Shown here: positions 1-6,715 of the stretch, piece by piece | Layout: each line of letters begins with the position of its first letter | Position numbering within the stretch: position 1 is the stretch's first letter | NCBI GenBank assembly: GCA_029260955.1 | Contig: JAJDCF010000024.1 | Coordinates: 1-8,299 of the forward strand | Direction: 5' to 3' | DNA length: 8,299 nucleotides | Origin: Patescibacteria group bacterium | Lineage (GTDB): Bacteria; Patescibacteriota; Gracilibacteria; UM-FILTER-43-11 | The notes under the pieces: model-generated | What the model was told of the DNA's origin: nothing | Database searches by the model: none | The model's input: the letters and a program-made list of their open reading frames with translations, nothing else | Translations under genes and position numbers: made by a program

Positions 1-935
1 AAGGCGTAGTGAACCGTTCCAGGTGCAGGGCCTCCCTCTACATCGTGAAAATCTCCAACTTTTATTGGTGCCTCACCCGGGCAATGCCCTTCCATGATTC
101 CCCGCGCTAACATGAGCGTTTCCTTGACGTTCTGCTCCGAGATGTCCACCCCGTGATAATTTTTAACAAACTCTGCGATTTCTTCATCTTCGTGCCATGG
201 AAAGTTCTCGACGCTTGAGAGATCAAGCTTATTCTCGCGCCTGGTTAAGCCTTTTGCAAGCAGCTCAGCCAGCTGATGCAGACAGCGACCTGTTCCACAA
301 CCAAGATCCTCGGTTACCAACCTTGTTGGAGATATACGAAACTCTTCTGCAAGAATATTTAGGATGTGGGCATGGCAGCTAGTTTCAATCATGCCAAAAT
401 ACTCCCTATGCCAGGAACTGTCTCTATCTACTCTATATTTCGAAGAAACATCTGTCAGCGCCTGATCTGAATCCCCTCCCCGATCCGCTATGACCTGATT
501 TAGGGTAGCTGAAATACCATCCATTTCAGTCAACATCTGCTCCGACCATTCCTCAAAATTGCTATGATTTAACACGCTAAGAAGCTTTGCGTACTTGGTA
601 GCGTCCGGCACACCGTAAAGTCTTTTAATATCCTCTGGATGCATAAAATCATCACGACCTTTCGCGTCGAGTGACCTATTGATATCAAGTAGTACATGCT
701 CTTCTACTGGCTGATCTAGGCTTTTCAATAGCTGACTAAGTTTTGATCGTGTGTCTTCGCCAATGTCGGTCGCTGACTGTGCAACTTCCAGAGCCGGTCG
801 GCACTGATCGATTAATTTTATCGTTTTTGCAGCAAATGTTTTGTGCTCCTCAGTGATACACACTCTGGCAAGCTCAAAACTATGCTGATAGTCATAAGTC
901 GGTGTAACTTTGGTTGGTTGCTTTGAAGTGGACAT
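1..935 (-). CDS. SAM-dependent methyltransferase, 3' part beyond the left edge
   Basis: Reading the minus strand from the ATG at 935-933, an uninterrupted frame of 311 codons runs off the window, so the C-terminus is missing. Residues 1 to about 200 look helical and polar and match no domain I recognise. From about residue 205 a Rossmann methyltransferase fold begins: motif I is D210-L-G-C-G-T-G216, the acidic post-I strand is G-V-D264-I-S, and a later V-G-D-F-H-D segment fits the motif II region. These bind S-adenosylmethionine in class I methyltransferases. About 47 residues separate motif I from D264, where around 20 is usual, so there is an insertion. No signal peptide or membrane segment is seen. 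An in-frame TAA upstream and a good promoter at 980-1009 support this start; there is no Shine-Dalgarno sequence. The family call is secure but the substrate is unknown; a small-molecule, lipid or sugar methyltransferase are all possible. Confidence 0.8.
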   Translation of the reverse strand, partial: MSTSKQPTKVTPTYDYQHSFELARVCITEEHKTFAAKTIKLIDQCRPALEVAQSATDIGEDTRSKLSQLLKSLDQPVEEHVLLDINRSLDAKGRDDFMHPEDIKRLYGVPDATKYAKLLSVLNHSNFEEWSEQMLTEMDGISATLNQVIADRGGDSDQALTDVSSKYRVDRDSSWHREYFGMIETSCHAHILNILAEEFRISPTRLVTEDLGCGTGRCLHQLAELLAKGLTRRENKLDLSSVENFPWHEDEEIAEFVKNYHGVDISEQNVKETLMLARGIMEGHCPGEAPIKVGDFHDVEGGPAPGTVHYA

Positions 936-979
936 TTTGTCGGGTGGGAGCTTTGATGCAATTTGATAGATTGGGATAT

Positions 980-1009
980 ATTAAAGCACAATTATTTGAC
1001 TTTTGTCAA
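980..1009 (-). promoter_or_regulatory. Sigma70-type promoter of the methyltransferase gene
   Basis: On the minus strand a perfect -35 box TTGACA (1009-1004) is followed after 18 bases by TTTAAT (985-980), five of six matches to TATAAT. Predicted transcription starts near 973, giving a leader of about 38 bases before the ATG at 935. The -35 box lies inside the perfect inverted repeat TTGAC-AAAA-GTCAA (996-1009), which could bind a repressor. It separates the methyltransferase from the upstream nrnA-like gene. Confidence 0.65.
996..1009. repeat. Short perfect inverted repeat over the -35 box
   Basis: TTGAC, four bases, GTCAA: five-base arms. It coincides with the -35 element of the methyltransferase promoter. 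It lacks a following T-run on either strand, so it does not look like an intrinsic terminator; an operator is the more natural reading, though arms this short can arise by chance. Confidence 0.4.
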
Positions 1010-1037
1010 TACATAATATGCTTATTTTTGGCCAATG

Positions 1038-2003
1038 CTAACCATTATCAACTACTTTCCATCTCACCTCTTTTTCGAGTGTGCCCTTTACCGTAAAACC
1101 GGCTGCTTTTGTGTGCCCGCCGCCACCAAAATTCGAGGCGATAGCGGATACGTCTACATCTTCGTTTAAGGTGCGCAGTGAGCCCTTAACGGCACCCTTT
1201 TTTTCAGTCAAAATCACGCTATAGGCCGAGTTTGGTACCGCATTTACGTAATCTACCACTCCTGTCATCTCGTCGTAGGTCGCTCCGCATTCCTCAAAAT
1301 CTTTTTGGGTTACTACCGACATCGTTACGCCATCGGGTGTTCGATAAGTATTTTTGAGCACTCTACCCCAAAGACGCATGGTCGAGATTTTGGTGGTGCT
1401 GAAGAGGTCCTTAGAAATTCCTCGCAAGTTAGCCCCCTTGGCGAGTAGTCTGGCAGCCATACGAAGGGTTTCGGCATTTGTGTTTGAGTGAATAAAGCTG
1501 CCTGTATCGGTGTAAATACCTGTGAGCAGACAGGTGGCGGTGTGGCGGTCCAAAGGCAATTCCATGTCCATCAGCATTTGGTAAATCACCATGGTTGTGG
1601 CAGCAGCGGTTGGAACCACCACATTGTATTTTCCGTAATAATCGTTGGTAGGGTGGTGGTCAATGTTGATTACCTCTCGGCTCTTGTCAAAAAGCTCGGG
1701 GTAAATTTCGTTCACTCCTGTTAAATGTGTCGCACCGGCATCCAGAATAAAAACCAGATCGTAATCGATGTGCTCAATGCCCACTTTTACTGTTTCGATT
1801 CCTGGCATAAATGCAAAAACCGGTGCTGGTTCATCTACGCATGCGACAGTAGGACTTTTTCCCAGTTGAATGAGAGTATGATAAAGGCCTAAAGCTGCAC
1901 CCAGTGTGTCGCCATCGGGGCTCTTATGGGGTATAAGAAGAACCGTCTCGGCTTTTTGCATAGCCTCTTTTATAGCCTGTAATTCGTTTTTATTTAGTTG
2001 CAT
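1038..2003 (-). CDS. nrnA: DHH/DHHA1 phosphoesterase, NrnA-like oligoribonuclease / pAp phosphatase
   Basis: A 321-residue cytoplasmic enzyme with the normal NrnA length and order. The DHH domain shows motif I H26-K-S-P-D30-G-D32, motif II aspartate in I-L-D88-A-G, the signature D115-H-H117, and motif IV T-G-I-Y-T-D166; these coordinate two metal ions (usually manganese). The C-terminal DHHA1 domain ends with the substrate-binding G293-G-G-G-H297 loop. Known NrnA proteins degrade two- to five-base RNAs and convert 3'-phosphoadenosine 5'-phosphate to AMP; some relatives cleave cyclic dinucleotides, so the exact substrate is inferred. Longer versions start at ATG 2027 or TTG 2075. I prefer ATG 2003 because the hydrophobic first strand then begins about 20 residues in, as in the family, and because the longest form would leave only 20 bases to the divergent fmt gene. 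No Shine-Dalgarno sequence is present. Confidence 0.9.
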   Translation of the reverse strand: MQLNKNELQAIKEAMQKAETVLLIPHKSPDGDTLGAALGLYHTLIQLGKSPTVACVDEPAPVFAFMPGIETVKVGIEHIDYDLVFILDAGATHLTGVNEIYPELFDKSREVINIDHHPTNDYYGKYNVVVPTAAATTMVIYQMLMDMELPLDRHTATCLLTGIYTDTGSFIHSNTNAETLRMAARLLAKGANLRGISKDLFSTTKISTMRLWGRVLKNTYRTPDGVTMSVVTQKDFEECGATYDEMTGVVDYVNAVPNSAYSVILTEKKGAVKGSLRTLNEDVDVSAIASNFGGGGHTKAAGFTVKGTLEKEVRWKVVDNG

Positions 2004-2025
2004 GTTGTATTTTTTTTTAGATATC

Positions 2026-2054
2026 ATGGTATCCAGATAAACTTGATCGGCCAA
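2026..2054 (-). promoter_or_regulatory. Possible weak promoter for the nrnA-like gene
   Basis: On the minus strand TTGGCC (2054-2049) and TACCAT (2031-2026) are spaced 17 bases apart, each matching four of six consensus bases. Transcription from here would start near 2019, after the alternative ATG at 2027, and so agrees with translation from ATG 2003. The match is modest and could be chance. Confidence 0.25.
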
Positions 2055-2056
2055 GT
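2041..2056. repeat. Inverted repeat in the divergent nrnA/fmt intergenic region
   Basis: ACTTG, six bases, CAAGT: perfect five-base arms located between the two divergent starts and over the proposed nrnA -35 box. It could be an operator shared by the two genes. There is no independent support, such as a second copy in the window. Confidence 0.3.
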
Positions 2057-2058
2057 AA

Positions 2059-2087
2059 TTGCGGTGGCGCGACAAATGAAATATGAT
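2059..2087 (+). promoter_or_regulatory. Possible promoter giving a leaderless fmt transcript
   Basis: TATGAT at 2082-2087 matches five of six -10 bases, with TTGCGG (three of six) 17 bases upstream. The -10 box ends only eight bases before the fmt ATG at 2096, so transcription would begin at or next to the start codon and leave no room for a ribosome-binding site. This agrees with the absence of a Shine-Dalgarno sequence. Confidence 0.4.
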
Positions 2088-2095
2088 GTAATCGA

Positions 2096-3013
2096 ATGGA
2101 AAAAATAAAAATCATTTTTGTAGGCACGGACCATGTTGGAGGTGAGCTATTACAAGCCATTTCCAAGCTATTTGACGTGATGCTCGTGGTGACCGGGCAA
2201 GACAAGGCTGCAGGCCGAAAGCTTCAACTTCAGCCTTCGCCAATTAAATTGGTTGCCGAGGAATTGGGAATTGAGGTTTTTCAGCCTATCGACATTAATA
2301 CGAACCTTAGCGTTCGCAGAATGGCCAATTTGAATCCTGATATTATTTTGGTTATGGCCTACGGACAGATTCTTAGTCAGGAAGTCTTGGATATTCCGAG
2401 AATTGCCTGCCTTAATGTGCATGCCTCACTGCTGCCTAAATACCGAGGAGCCTCCCCTATTCAGTCCTCTATTTTGAATTTGGATAAAAGAACTGGCATC
2501 AGCCTGATGAAAATGGTGAGCAAAATGGATGCGGGACCTGTTTATAAACAATTAGTTCTTGGAATTGATGCAATGGATACAGGCCAAAGCCTGGCAGGTA
2601 AACTGGCTAAGCTATCAGCTGAAGAGGTACCTAAGGCGCTTGTGGAAATCGAGGCCGGATTACAGCCGGAGGAACAGGATGAGAGCAAGGCAACTTATTG
2701 CGGCAAAATCTCTAAGGCGGATGGGCAAATTGAGTGGAATCGACCTGTTCAAGAAATTCTGGCCCAAATGCGTGCATTTGATCCATGGCCCGGCACTTAT
2801 ACTTTTTTCAATGACAAAAGACTGAAGATTCTTTCCTCTGAGATTCGAGAGGGAGCACCTTCCGGAGAACCTGGTTTAGTAAAAAGAGAGGGTATCGTCT
2901 GCCAGGATGGCCTACTAAGCCCGCTTGAGCTTCTGATTGAGGGTGGAACAGCTCAATCACTGCATGATTTTATTAATGGACATCCCGATTTCATCGGAGC
3001 ACAACTTAAATAA
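2096..3013 (+). CDS. fmt: Methionyl-tRNA formyltransferase
   Basis: This 305-residue enzyme transfers the formyl group of 10-formyltetrahydrofolate to methionyl-initiator tRNA, allowing bacterial translation initiation. The N-terminal Rossmann-like domain has a G-T-D start (residues 10-12), an A-G-R ... P-S-P-I-K loop (39-51) that contacts the tRNA acceptor stem, and the active-site segment N107-V-H109-A-S-L-L-P with R-G-A-S-P-I-Q after it. N107, H109 and D145 (in M-D-A-G-P) align with the E. coli catalytic trio N106, H108 and D144. The C-terminal domain carries C-G-K-I-S-K-A-D-G-Q-I-E-W and R-A-F-D-P-W-P-G, typical of Fmt. The length is normal and nothing is missing. It is divergent from the nrnA-like gene and 19 bases upstream of the carbamoyltransferase gene, so the two plus-strand genes are probably co-transcribed. 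No def gene (peptide deformylase) is adjacent in this window. Confidence 0.96.
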   Translation: MEKIKIIFVGTDHVGGELLQAISKLFDVMLVVTGQDKAAGRKLQLQPSPIKLVAEELGIEVFQPIDINTNLSVRRMANLNPDIILVMAYGQILSQEVLDIPRIACLNVHASLLPKYRGASPIQSSILNLDKRTGISLMKMVSKMDAGPVYKQLVLGIDAMDTGQSLAGKLAKLSAEEVPKALVEIEAGLQPEEQDESKATYCGKISKADGQIEWNRPVQEILAQMRAFDPWPGTYTFFNDKRLKILSSEIREGAPSGEPGLVKREGIVCQDGLLSPLELLIEGGTAQSLHDFINGHPDFIGAQLK

Positions 3014-3032
3014 CCTCTAACCTTATTTAACT

Positions 3033-3956
3033 ATGAAGAAATTAGTTGATTTATCAAGCCTTACTAAAGACGAAATCACTTCGATCATTGACCTAGCTGA
3101 CGCACTCAAAAAGGATCCTGCCAAGTACTCGCAGGCCATGCTAGGCAAGACATTACTGATGATTTTTGATAAGGCTTCGCTCAGGACCAGAGTTAGCTTT
3201 GAGGTCGCCATGACTCAAATGGGTGGGCATGGGATTTACTATAACGTTTCTACATCACCACTTGGCAAGAAAGAAACCATGAGCGATACAGCTCAAACGG
3301 CTTCGAGGTATGTTGATATAATCATGGCCAGAATGGGATCACATGAAGATTTTGTTGAACTAGCTAATACCTCTTCTGTTCCCGTTATTAACGCTATGAC
3401 TAATTTTGCTCATCCGTGTCAGATTTTGGCAGATTTACAGACTATCAGAGAGAAAAAAGGAAGTTTTGACGGGCTTAAACTGGCGTATTTTGGAGACAGT
3501 AACAACAACGTGACTCATTCACTTTTGTATGGCTGTGCCATTATGGGAATCAATATCTCGGTTTGCTGTCCGACTGGAGATGAATATGAGCCAATGCCCG
3601 AAGTACTCGAAAAGGCAAAATCGTTGGCTGCTGCATCTGGATCAACTGTCGAAGTTACCCATGATGCGCAGGCAGGGGTCAGTGGGGCGGACGTAGTTTA
3701 TACGGATTCCTGGATGTCATATCATATTGCCGACGATGAGAAGGCTGCACGGATTGAAACCTTTAAGCCGTATCAGGTGAATCAGGATTTGATGAGTCAT
3801 GCGAAACCTGATGCCATTTTTATGAACTGCCTACCTGCCATGAGAGGCATGGAACAGACTGCCGAAGTCGTCGATGGGCCGCAAAGTGTGGTTTTTGACG
3901 AGGCTGAAAACAGATTGCACGCGTGCAAGGCTTTGATGCTGGAATTACTGAAATAG
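3033..3956 (+). CDS. argF: Ornithine carbamoyltransferase family protein, substrate side atypical
   Basis: A 307-residue transcarbamylase of normal length. The carbamoyl-phosphate half is intact: S49-L-R-T-R53 (usual S-T-R-T-R), R100, and H127-P-C-Q130. The second half has the OTC-like N-N-N-V-T-H-S-L-L segment (157-165), D225-S-W-M-S229, and D-E-A-E-N-R294-L-H-A near the end, all pointing to ornithine-type rather than aspartate transcarbamylase. Two amino-acid-side motifs differ: the usual S-M-G loop reads S229-Y-H231, and the usual H-C-L-P reads N265-C-L-P268 followed by A-M-R-G instead of A-H-R-G. Canonical enzymes make citrulline from ornithine and carbamoyl phosphate, or run in reverse in arginine fermentation. 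With no arginine deiminase, carbamate kinase or argG/argH nearby, the direction and exact substrate remain open, and a modified ornithine or another amine is possible. It follows fmt by 19 bases without a Shine-Dalgarno sequence; the gene symbol is tentative. Confidence 0.85.
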   Translation: MKKLVDLSSLTKDEITSIIDLADALKKDPAKYSQAMLGKTLLMIFDKASLRTRVSFEVAMTQMGGHGIYYNVSTSPLGKKETMSDTAQTASRYVDIIMARMGSHEDFVELANTSSVPVINAMTNFAHPCQILADLQTIREKKGSFDGLKLAYFGDSNNNVTHSLLYGCAIMGINISVCCPTGDEYEPMPEVLEKAKSLAAASGSTVEVTHDAQAGVSGADVVYTDSWMSYHIADDEKAARIETFKPYQVNQDLMSHAKPDAIFMNCLPAMRGMEQTAEVVDGPQSVVFDEAENRLHACKALMLELLK

Positions 3957-3970
3957 TAGCTCAAAATGAC

Positions 3971-3999
3971 TTAACTTCTAGGGTTTTTTGCTGTATAAT
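3971..3999 (+). promoter_or_regulatory. Strong sigma70-type promoter of clpC
   Basis: TTAACT (3971-3976, four of six) and a perfect TATAAT (3994-3999) are separated by exactly 17 bases. Transcription should begin near 4006, leaving a leader of about 25 A-rich bases without a Shine-Dalgarno sequence. No CIRCE (HrcA) or CtsR-type heat-shock operator is recognisable. The promoter lies between two arms of an inverted repeat (3982-4017), described separately. Confidence 0.7.
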
Positions 4000-4017
4000 G
4001 TGCTAGAATAAAAAACC
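3982..4017. repeat. Inverted repeat flanking the clpC -10 box and start site
   Basis: GGTTTTTT (3982-3989) and AAAAAACC (4010-4017) are perfect eight-base arms 20 bases apart. A second nested-offset pair, TCTAG (3977-3981) and CTAGA (4003-4007), lies close by. The arms bracket the -10 box and predicted transcription start. It could be an operator for clpC control; the homopolymer content makes a chance origin possible. Confidence 0.35.
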
Positions 4018-4030
4018 TAAATAAAAGCTT

Positions 4031-6703
4031 ATGTCCCCTTTTGAAAAATTCACTCCAAACGCTAAGCAAGCACTGAGTATTGCCGAGGAAGAATCCCGCA
4101 AGCATGGCTTGCCTTACATAGGTTCCGAGCATCTTTTGATTGGACTTTTGTCTAATCCAAGGTCACTTGCCTTCTCTATTCTGACCGGAGCAGGTGTTTC
4201 TTTGGAAAATGTTCGTATGATTTTGAATTCAGCTACTAATCAGGAACCTGAGTCTAAAAATGTTCAACACGGCCTTTCTTCATACCTTACATCTATTATC
4301 GAGGACGCTGTTCGCGTGGCTCACAAGTACAATCATCCATTTATTGGTACGGAGCATTTGCTTCATTCGCTTGTTTCTCAGGGTAAATGTGCCGCCACGG
4401 TTATTTTAGAGAATATGGAAATTGAGCCAAATGACTTCAGAAGACAAATTGAGGAAATGTTCGAACAAATGGCCAATGCCAAGGGTAAGGATACTCAACA
4501 GATCAATACTTCACTCGATAAATTTTTGCAGGGCCTTCAGGGTGTGATTTTTTCACCCGGACAGACGGATTATACGGATGCTTTTGAGCACAAGGGTCCG
4601 GATGTTCCTGGTACTGCGGGGTCACAGGAGATGGGGAAGCAGCCAAGGAGTAATACTGCCAAGAAGAGTAAGACACCTGCCTTGGATTACTTTACTACCA
4701 ATTTAAACGATAAAGTTCGAAAGGGTCAAATCGATCCGATCATTGGACGAAAAGATGAAATTGAGCGCATGGTTCATATACTGAATCGTAAAACCAAGAA
4801 CAATCCTGTTTTAATTGGCGAACCAGGCGTCGGTAAGACCGCTGTCGTAGAAGGTCTTGCTCAAGCCATTGTGGCCGATGAGGTGCCGGATTCTCTTGCG
4901 AATAAGAAGCTTCTTTCTTTGTCGCTCAGCAATGTTATTGCCGGAACTAAATACCGTGGTGAATTTGAGGAGCGAATGAAGAGTATTATCGATGAAGCAA
5001 CCAAAGTGGATAACGAAATAATTTTGTTTATTGATGAAATGCACACTTTGACCGGAACTGGTTCTGCTGAAGGCAGTATGGATGCGGCCAATTTACTTAA
5101 GCCTGCTCTTTCGAGAGCAAGTTTACAGATTATTGGCGCCACTACTATCGATGAATATCGGAAGAATATTGAAAAGGACAAAGGGCTGGAAAGACGTTTT
5201 CAATCTGTATTGATCGAAGAGCCTAGCTCTGAGGACTGTATCAAAATTATTCAGGGTCTTCGGCCTGCTTACGAAGCTTTTCATAATCTAGTCATTCCCG
5301 ATGATGCCATTGAAGCGGCTGTTCAGTTATCACTTCGCTATATTACGGAACGCTTTTTGCCTGATAAGGCCATCGATTTAATCGATGAAGCAGCTGCCCT
5401 TAAGGGCTCAAGGTCACAGGCAACTACCCCTGAAATTCAGGCAAAGAAGGAAGAAATTGCTAAGATCGAGAAGAAGATTGAGAAGGAAGTATTGGCTCAG
5501 GAGTACGAGAAGGCCTCCGCGTTAAAGGAAAAGAAGGAAGTAGTATTCAAGCAGATTGAAGATATTAAGATTGCCCAGCAAAAAAAGTCTAAGCAGATTA
5601 AGATTAGTGAGAATGAGATTGGCCTGATTGTTGGTAAAATGACTGGCATTCCGGTTACTAAGATTATGAAAGATGAGGGCAAGAAGTTGGCTAATCTGGA
5701 AGATGTTCTGCATCAGTCCATCATTGCGCAAGATGAAGCTGTTAGCGAAATTTCTAAATCCATTCGCCGATCACGCGTAGGCATTGCTTCGCCAAATAGA
5801 CCTATTGGCTCCTTTATCTTCTTGGGGCCCACAGGTGTTGGTAAGACCGAGCTGGTTAAGACTCTTGCCCGCGAAGTTTACAACAACAAAGATGCCCTTA
5901 TTAAGATCGATATGAGTGAGTTTATGGAACGTCATAATGTTTCTAGGCTCGTGGGAGCCAGCGCCGGATATGTGGGGTACGAAGAAGGTGGACAGCTAAC
6001 CGAGATGGTTAGAAGAAAGCCATATTCTGTGATATTGTTCGATGAAATTGAAAAAGCGCATCCTGAGTTCTTCAATATTCTTCTACAGGTATTGGAAGAT
6101 GGGTACCTTACTGATGCCAAGGGAAAGAAGGTGGACTTTAGAAATACTATCATTGTAATGACGAGCAACCTGGGTGCTAAGCAGCTAACTGACGAGGCTA
6201 GCAAGATTGGCTTTGATATAGCTAGCGATAAACTCAAAAAGGCTGAGGAGCAGTTTGAGGATCGTAAAAAACAGGTACTCAAGGAGCTTAAGGATCATTT
6301 CCGCCCTGAGTTCCTTAATCGTATCGACAAAACGATTGTCTTTAAGCCGTTAACCAGTGAAAATATTGAGGAGGTTGTAAAGCTTCAGCTTGTCGAATTT
6401 GGTGACCGACTAAAAGGTAAGAACATTTCCATTGAAGCCAGCCCCGAGGCTATCAGCCTACTGGCCGAAAAAAGCTATGATCCACAGTATGGCGCCAGAC
6501 CTGTCCGCCGCAAGCTACAGGATTTGATCGAAGATCCCGTCGCTGAAAGGATACTTGATGGTAGCTTTTCTCCGGGCACTCTTATTAGAATCGATCGTGT
6601 GAAGGGAAAGGATGAGTTTAGCTTCACCTCTACTAAATCTGATCAATCAGATATTAAGCTAAAAGTCTCGCCCGCTAAAGGCAAGCTTAAGACCAAGGCT
6701 TAG
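4031..6703 (+). CDS. clpC: ClpC-type AAA+ unfoldase, ATPase subunit of Clp protease
   Basis: This 890-residue Hsp100 protein unfolds substrates and feeds them to the ClpP peptidase in the cytoplasm. Two Clp_N repeats are visible (about 5-73 and 80-145, each with Y/F-I-G-S/T-E-H-L-L), then a poorly conserved linker to about 218. AAA+ domain 1 has Walker A G263-E-P-G-V-G-K-T270, pore segment K-Y-R-G-E-F and Walker B ending D335-E336. The middle domain (about 467-515) is a short charged coiled coil with a UVR-like segment, marking ClpC rather than ClpB. Domain 2 has Walker A G599-P-T-G-V-G-K-T606, pore segment G-Y-V-G-Y (646-650), Walker B D671-E672 and R-P-E-F-L-N-R-I-D. I726-G-F728 matches the ClpP-docking loop. 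The usual G-A-P-P-G-Y reads G-A-S-A-G-Y. A lysine-rich tail of about 35 residues ends the protein. It has its own promoter; clpP and the adaptor gene mcsB are not in view. Confidence 0.95.
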   Translation: MSPFEKFTPNAKQALSIAEEESRKHGLPYIGSEHLLIGLLSNPRSLAFSILTGAGVSLENVRMILNSATNQEPESKNVQHGLSSYLTSIIEDAVRVAHKYNHPFIGTEHLLHSLVSQGKCAATVILENMEIEPNDFRRQIEEMFEQMANAKGKDTQQINTSLDKFLQGLQGVIFSPGQTDYTDAFEHKGPDVPGTAGSQEMGKQPRSNTAKKSKTPALDYFTTNLNDKVRKGQIDPIIGRKDEIERMVHILNRKTKNNPVLIGEPGVGKTAVVEGLAQAIVADEVPDSLANKKLLSLSLSNVIAGTKYRGEFEERMKSIIDEATKVDNEIILFIDEMHTLTGTGSAEGSMDAANLLKPALSRASLQIIGATTIDEYRKNIEKDKGLERRFQSVLIEEPSSEDCIKIIQGLRPAYEAFHNLVIPDDAIEAAVQLSLRYITERFLPDKAIDLIDEAAALKGSRSQATTPEIQAKKEEIAKIEKKIEKEVLAQEYEKASALKEKKEVVFKQIEDIKIAQQKKSKQIKISENEIGLIVGKMTGIPVTKIMKDEGKKLANLEDVLHQSIIAQDEAVSEISKSIRRSRVGIASPNRPIGSFIFLGPTGVGKTELVKTLAREVYNNKDALIKIDMSEFMERHNVSRLVGASAGYVGYEEGGQLTEMVRRKPYSVILFDEIEKAHPEFFNILLQVLEDGYLTDAKGKKVDFRNTIIVMTSNLGAKQLTDEASKIGFDIASDKLKKAEEQFEDRKKQVLKELKDHFRPEFLNRIDKTIVFKPLTSENIEEVVKLQLVEFGDRLKGKNISIEASPEAISLLAEKSYDPQYGARPVRRKLQDLIEDPVAERILDGSFSPGTLIRIDRVKGKDEFSFTSTKSDQSDIKLKVSPAKGKLKTKA

Positions 6704-6715
6704 AGCTATTTGAGT

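Noticed and set aside
197..382. Small plus-strand open frame of 61 codons
   Set aside because: It lies wholly opposite the methyltransferase frame, which carries clear motifs (D-L-G-C-G-T-G is encoded on the other strand here).
1028..1035. TTGGCCAA palindrome just after the nrnA stop
   Set aside because: Eight-base palindromes are frequent by chance, and it has neither a loop nor a T-run.
914..1096. Plus-strand open frame of 60 codons across the nrnA/methyltransferase gap
   Set aside because: It overlaps the ends of two well-supported minus-strand genes and the promoter between them, and its product has no family resemblance.
2004..2075. N-terminal extension of the nrnA-like protein from TTG 2075 or ATG 2027
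   Set aside because: The extra residues precede the normal family start, would consume nearly all of the divergent intergenic space, and the longest form uses a TTG codon.
4811..6282. Several antisense open frames opposite clpC
   Set aside because: They mirror the codons of a fully conserved clpC and encode no recognisable domain; all are explained as shadows.
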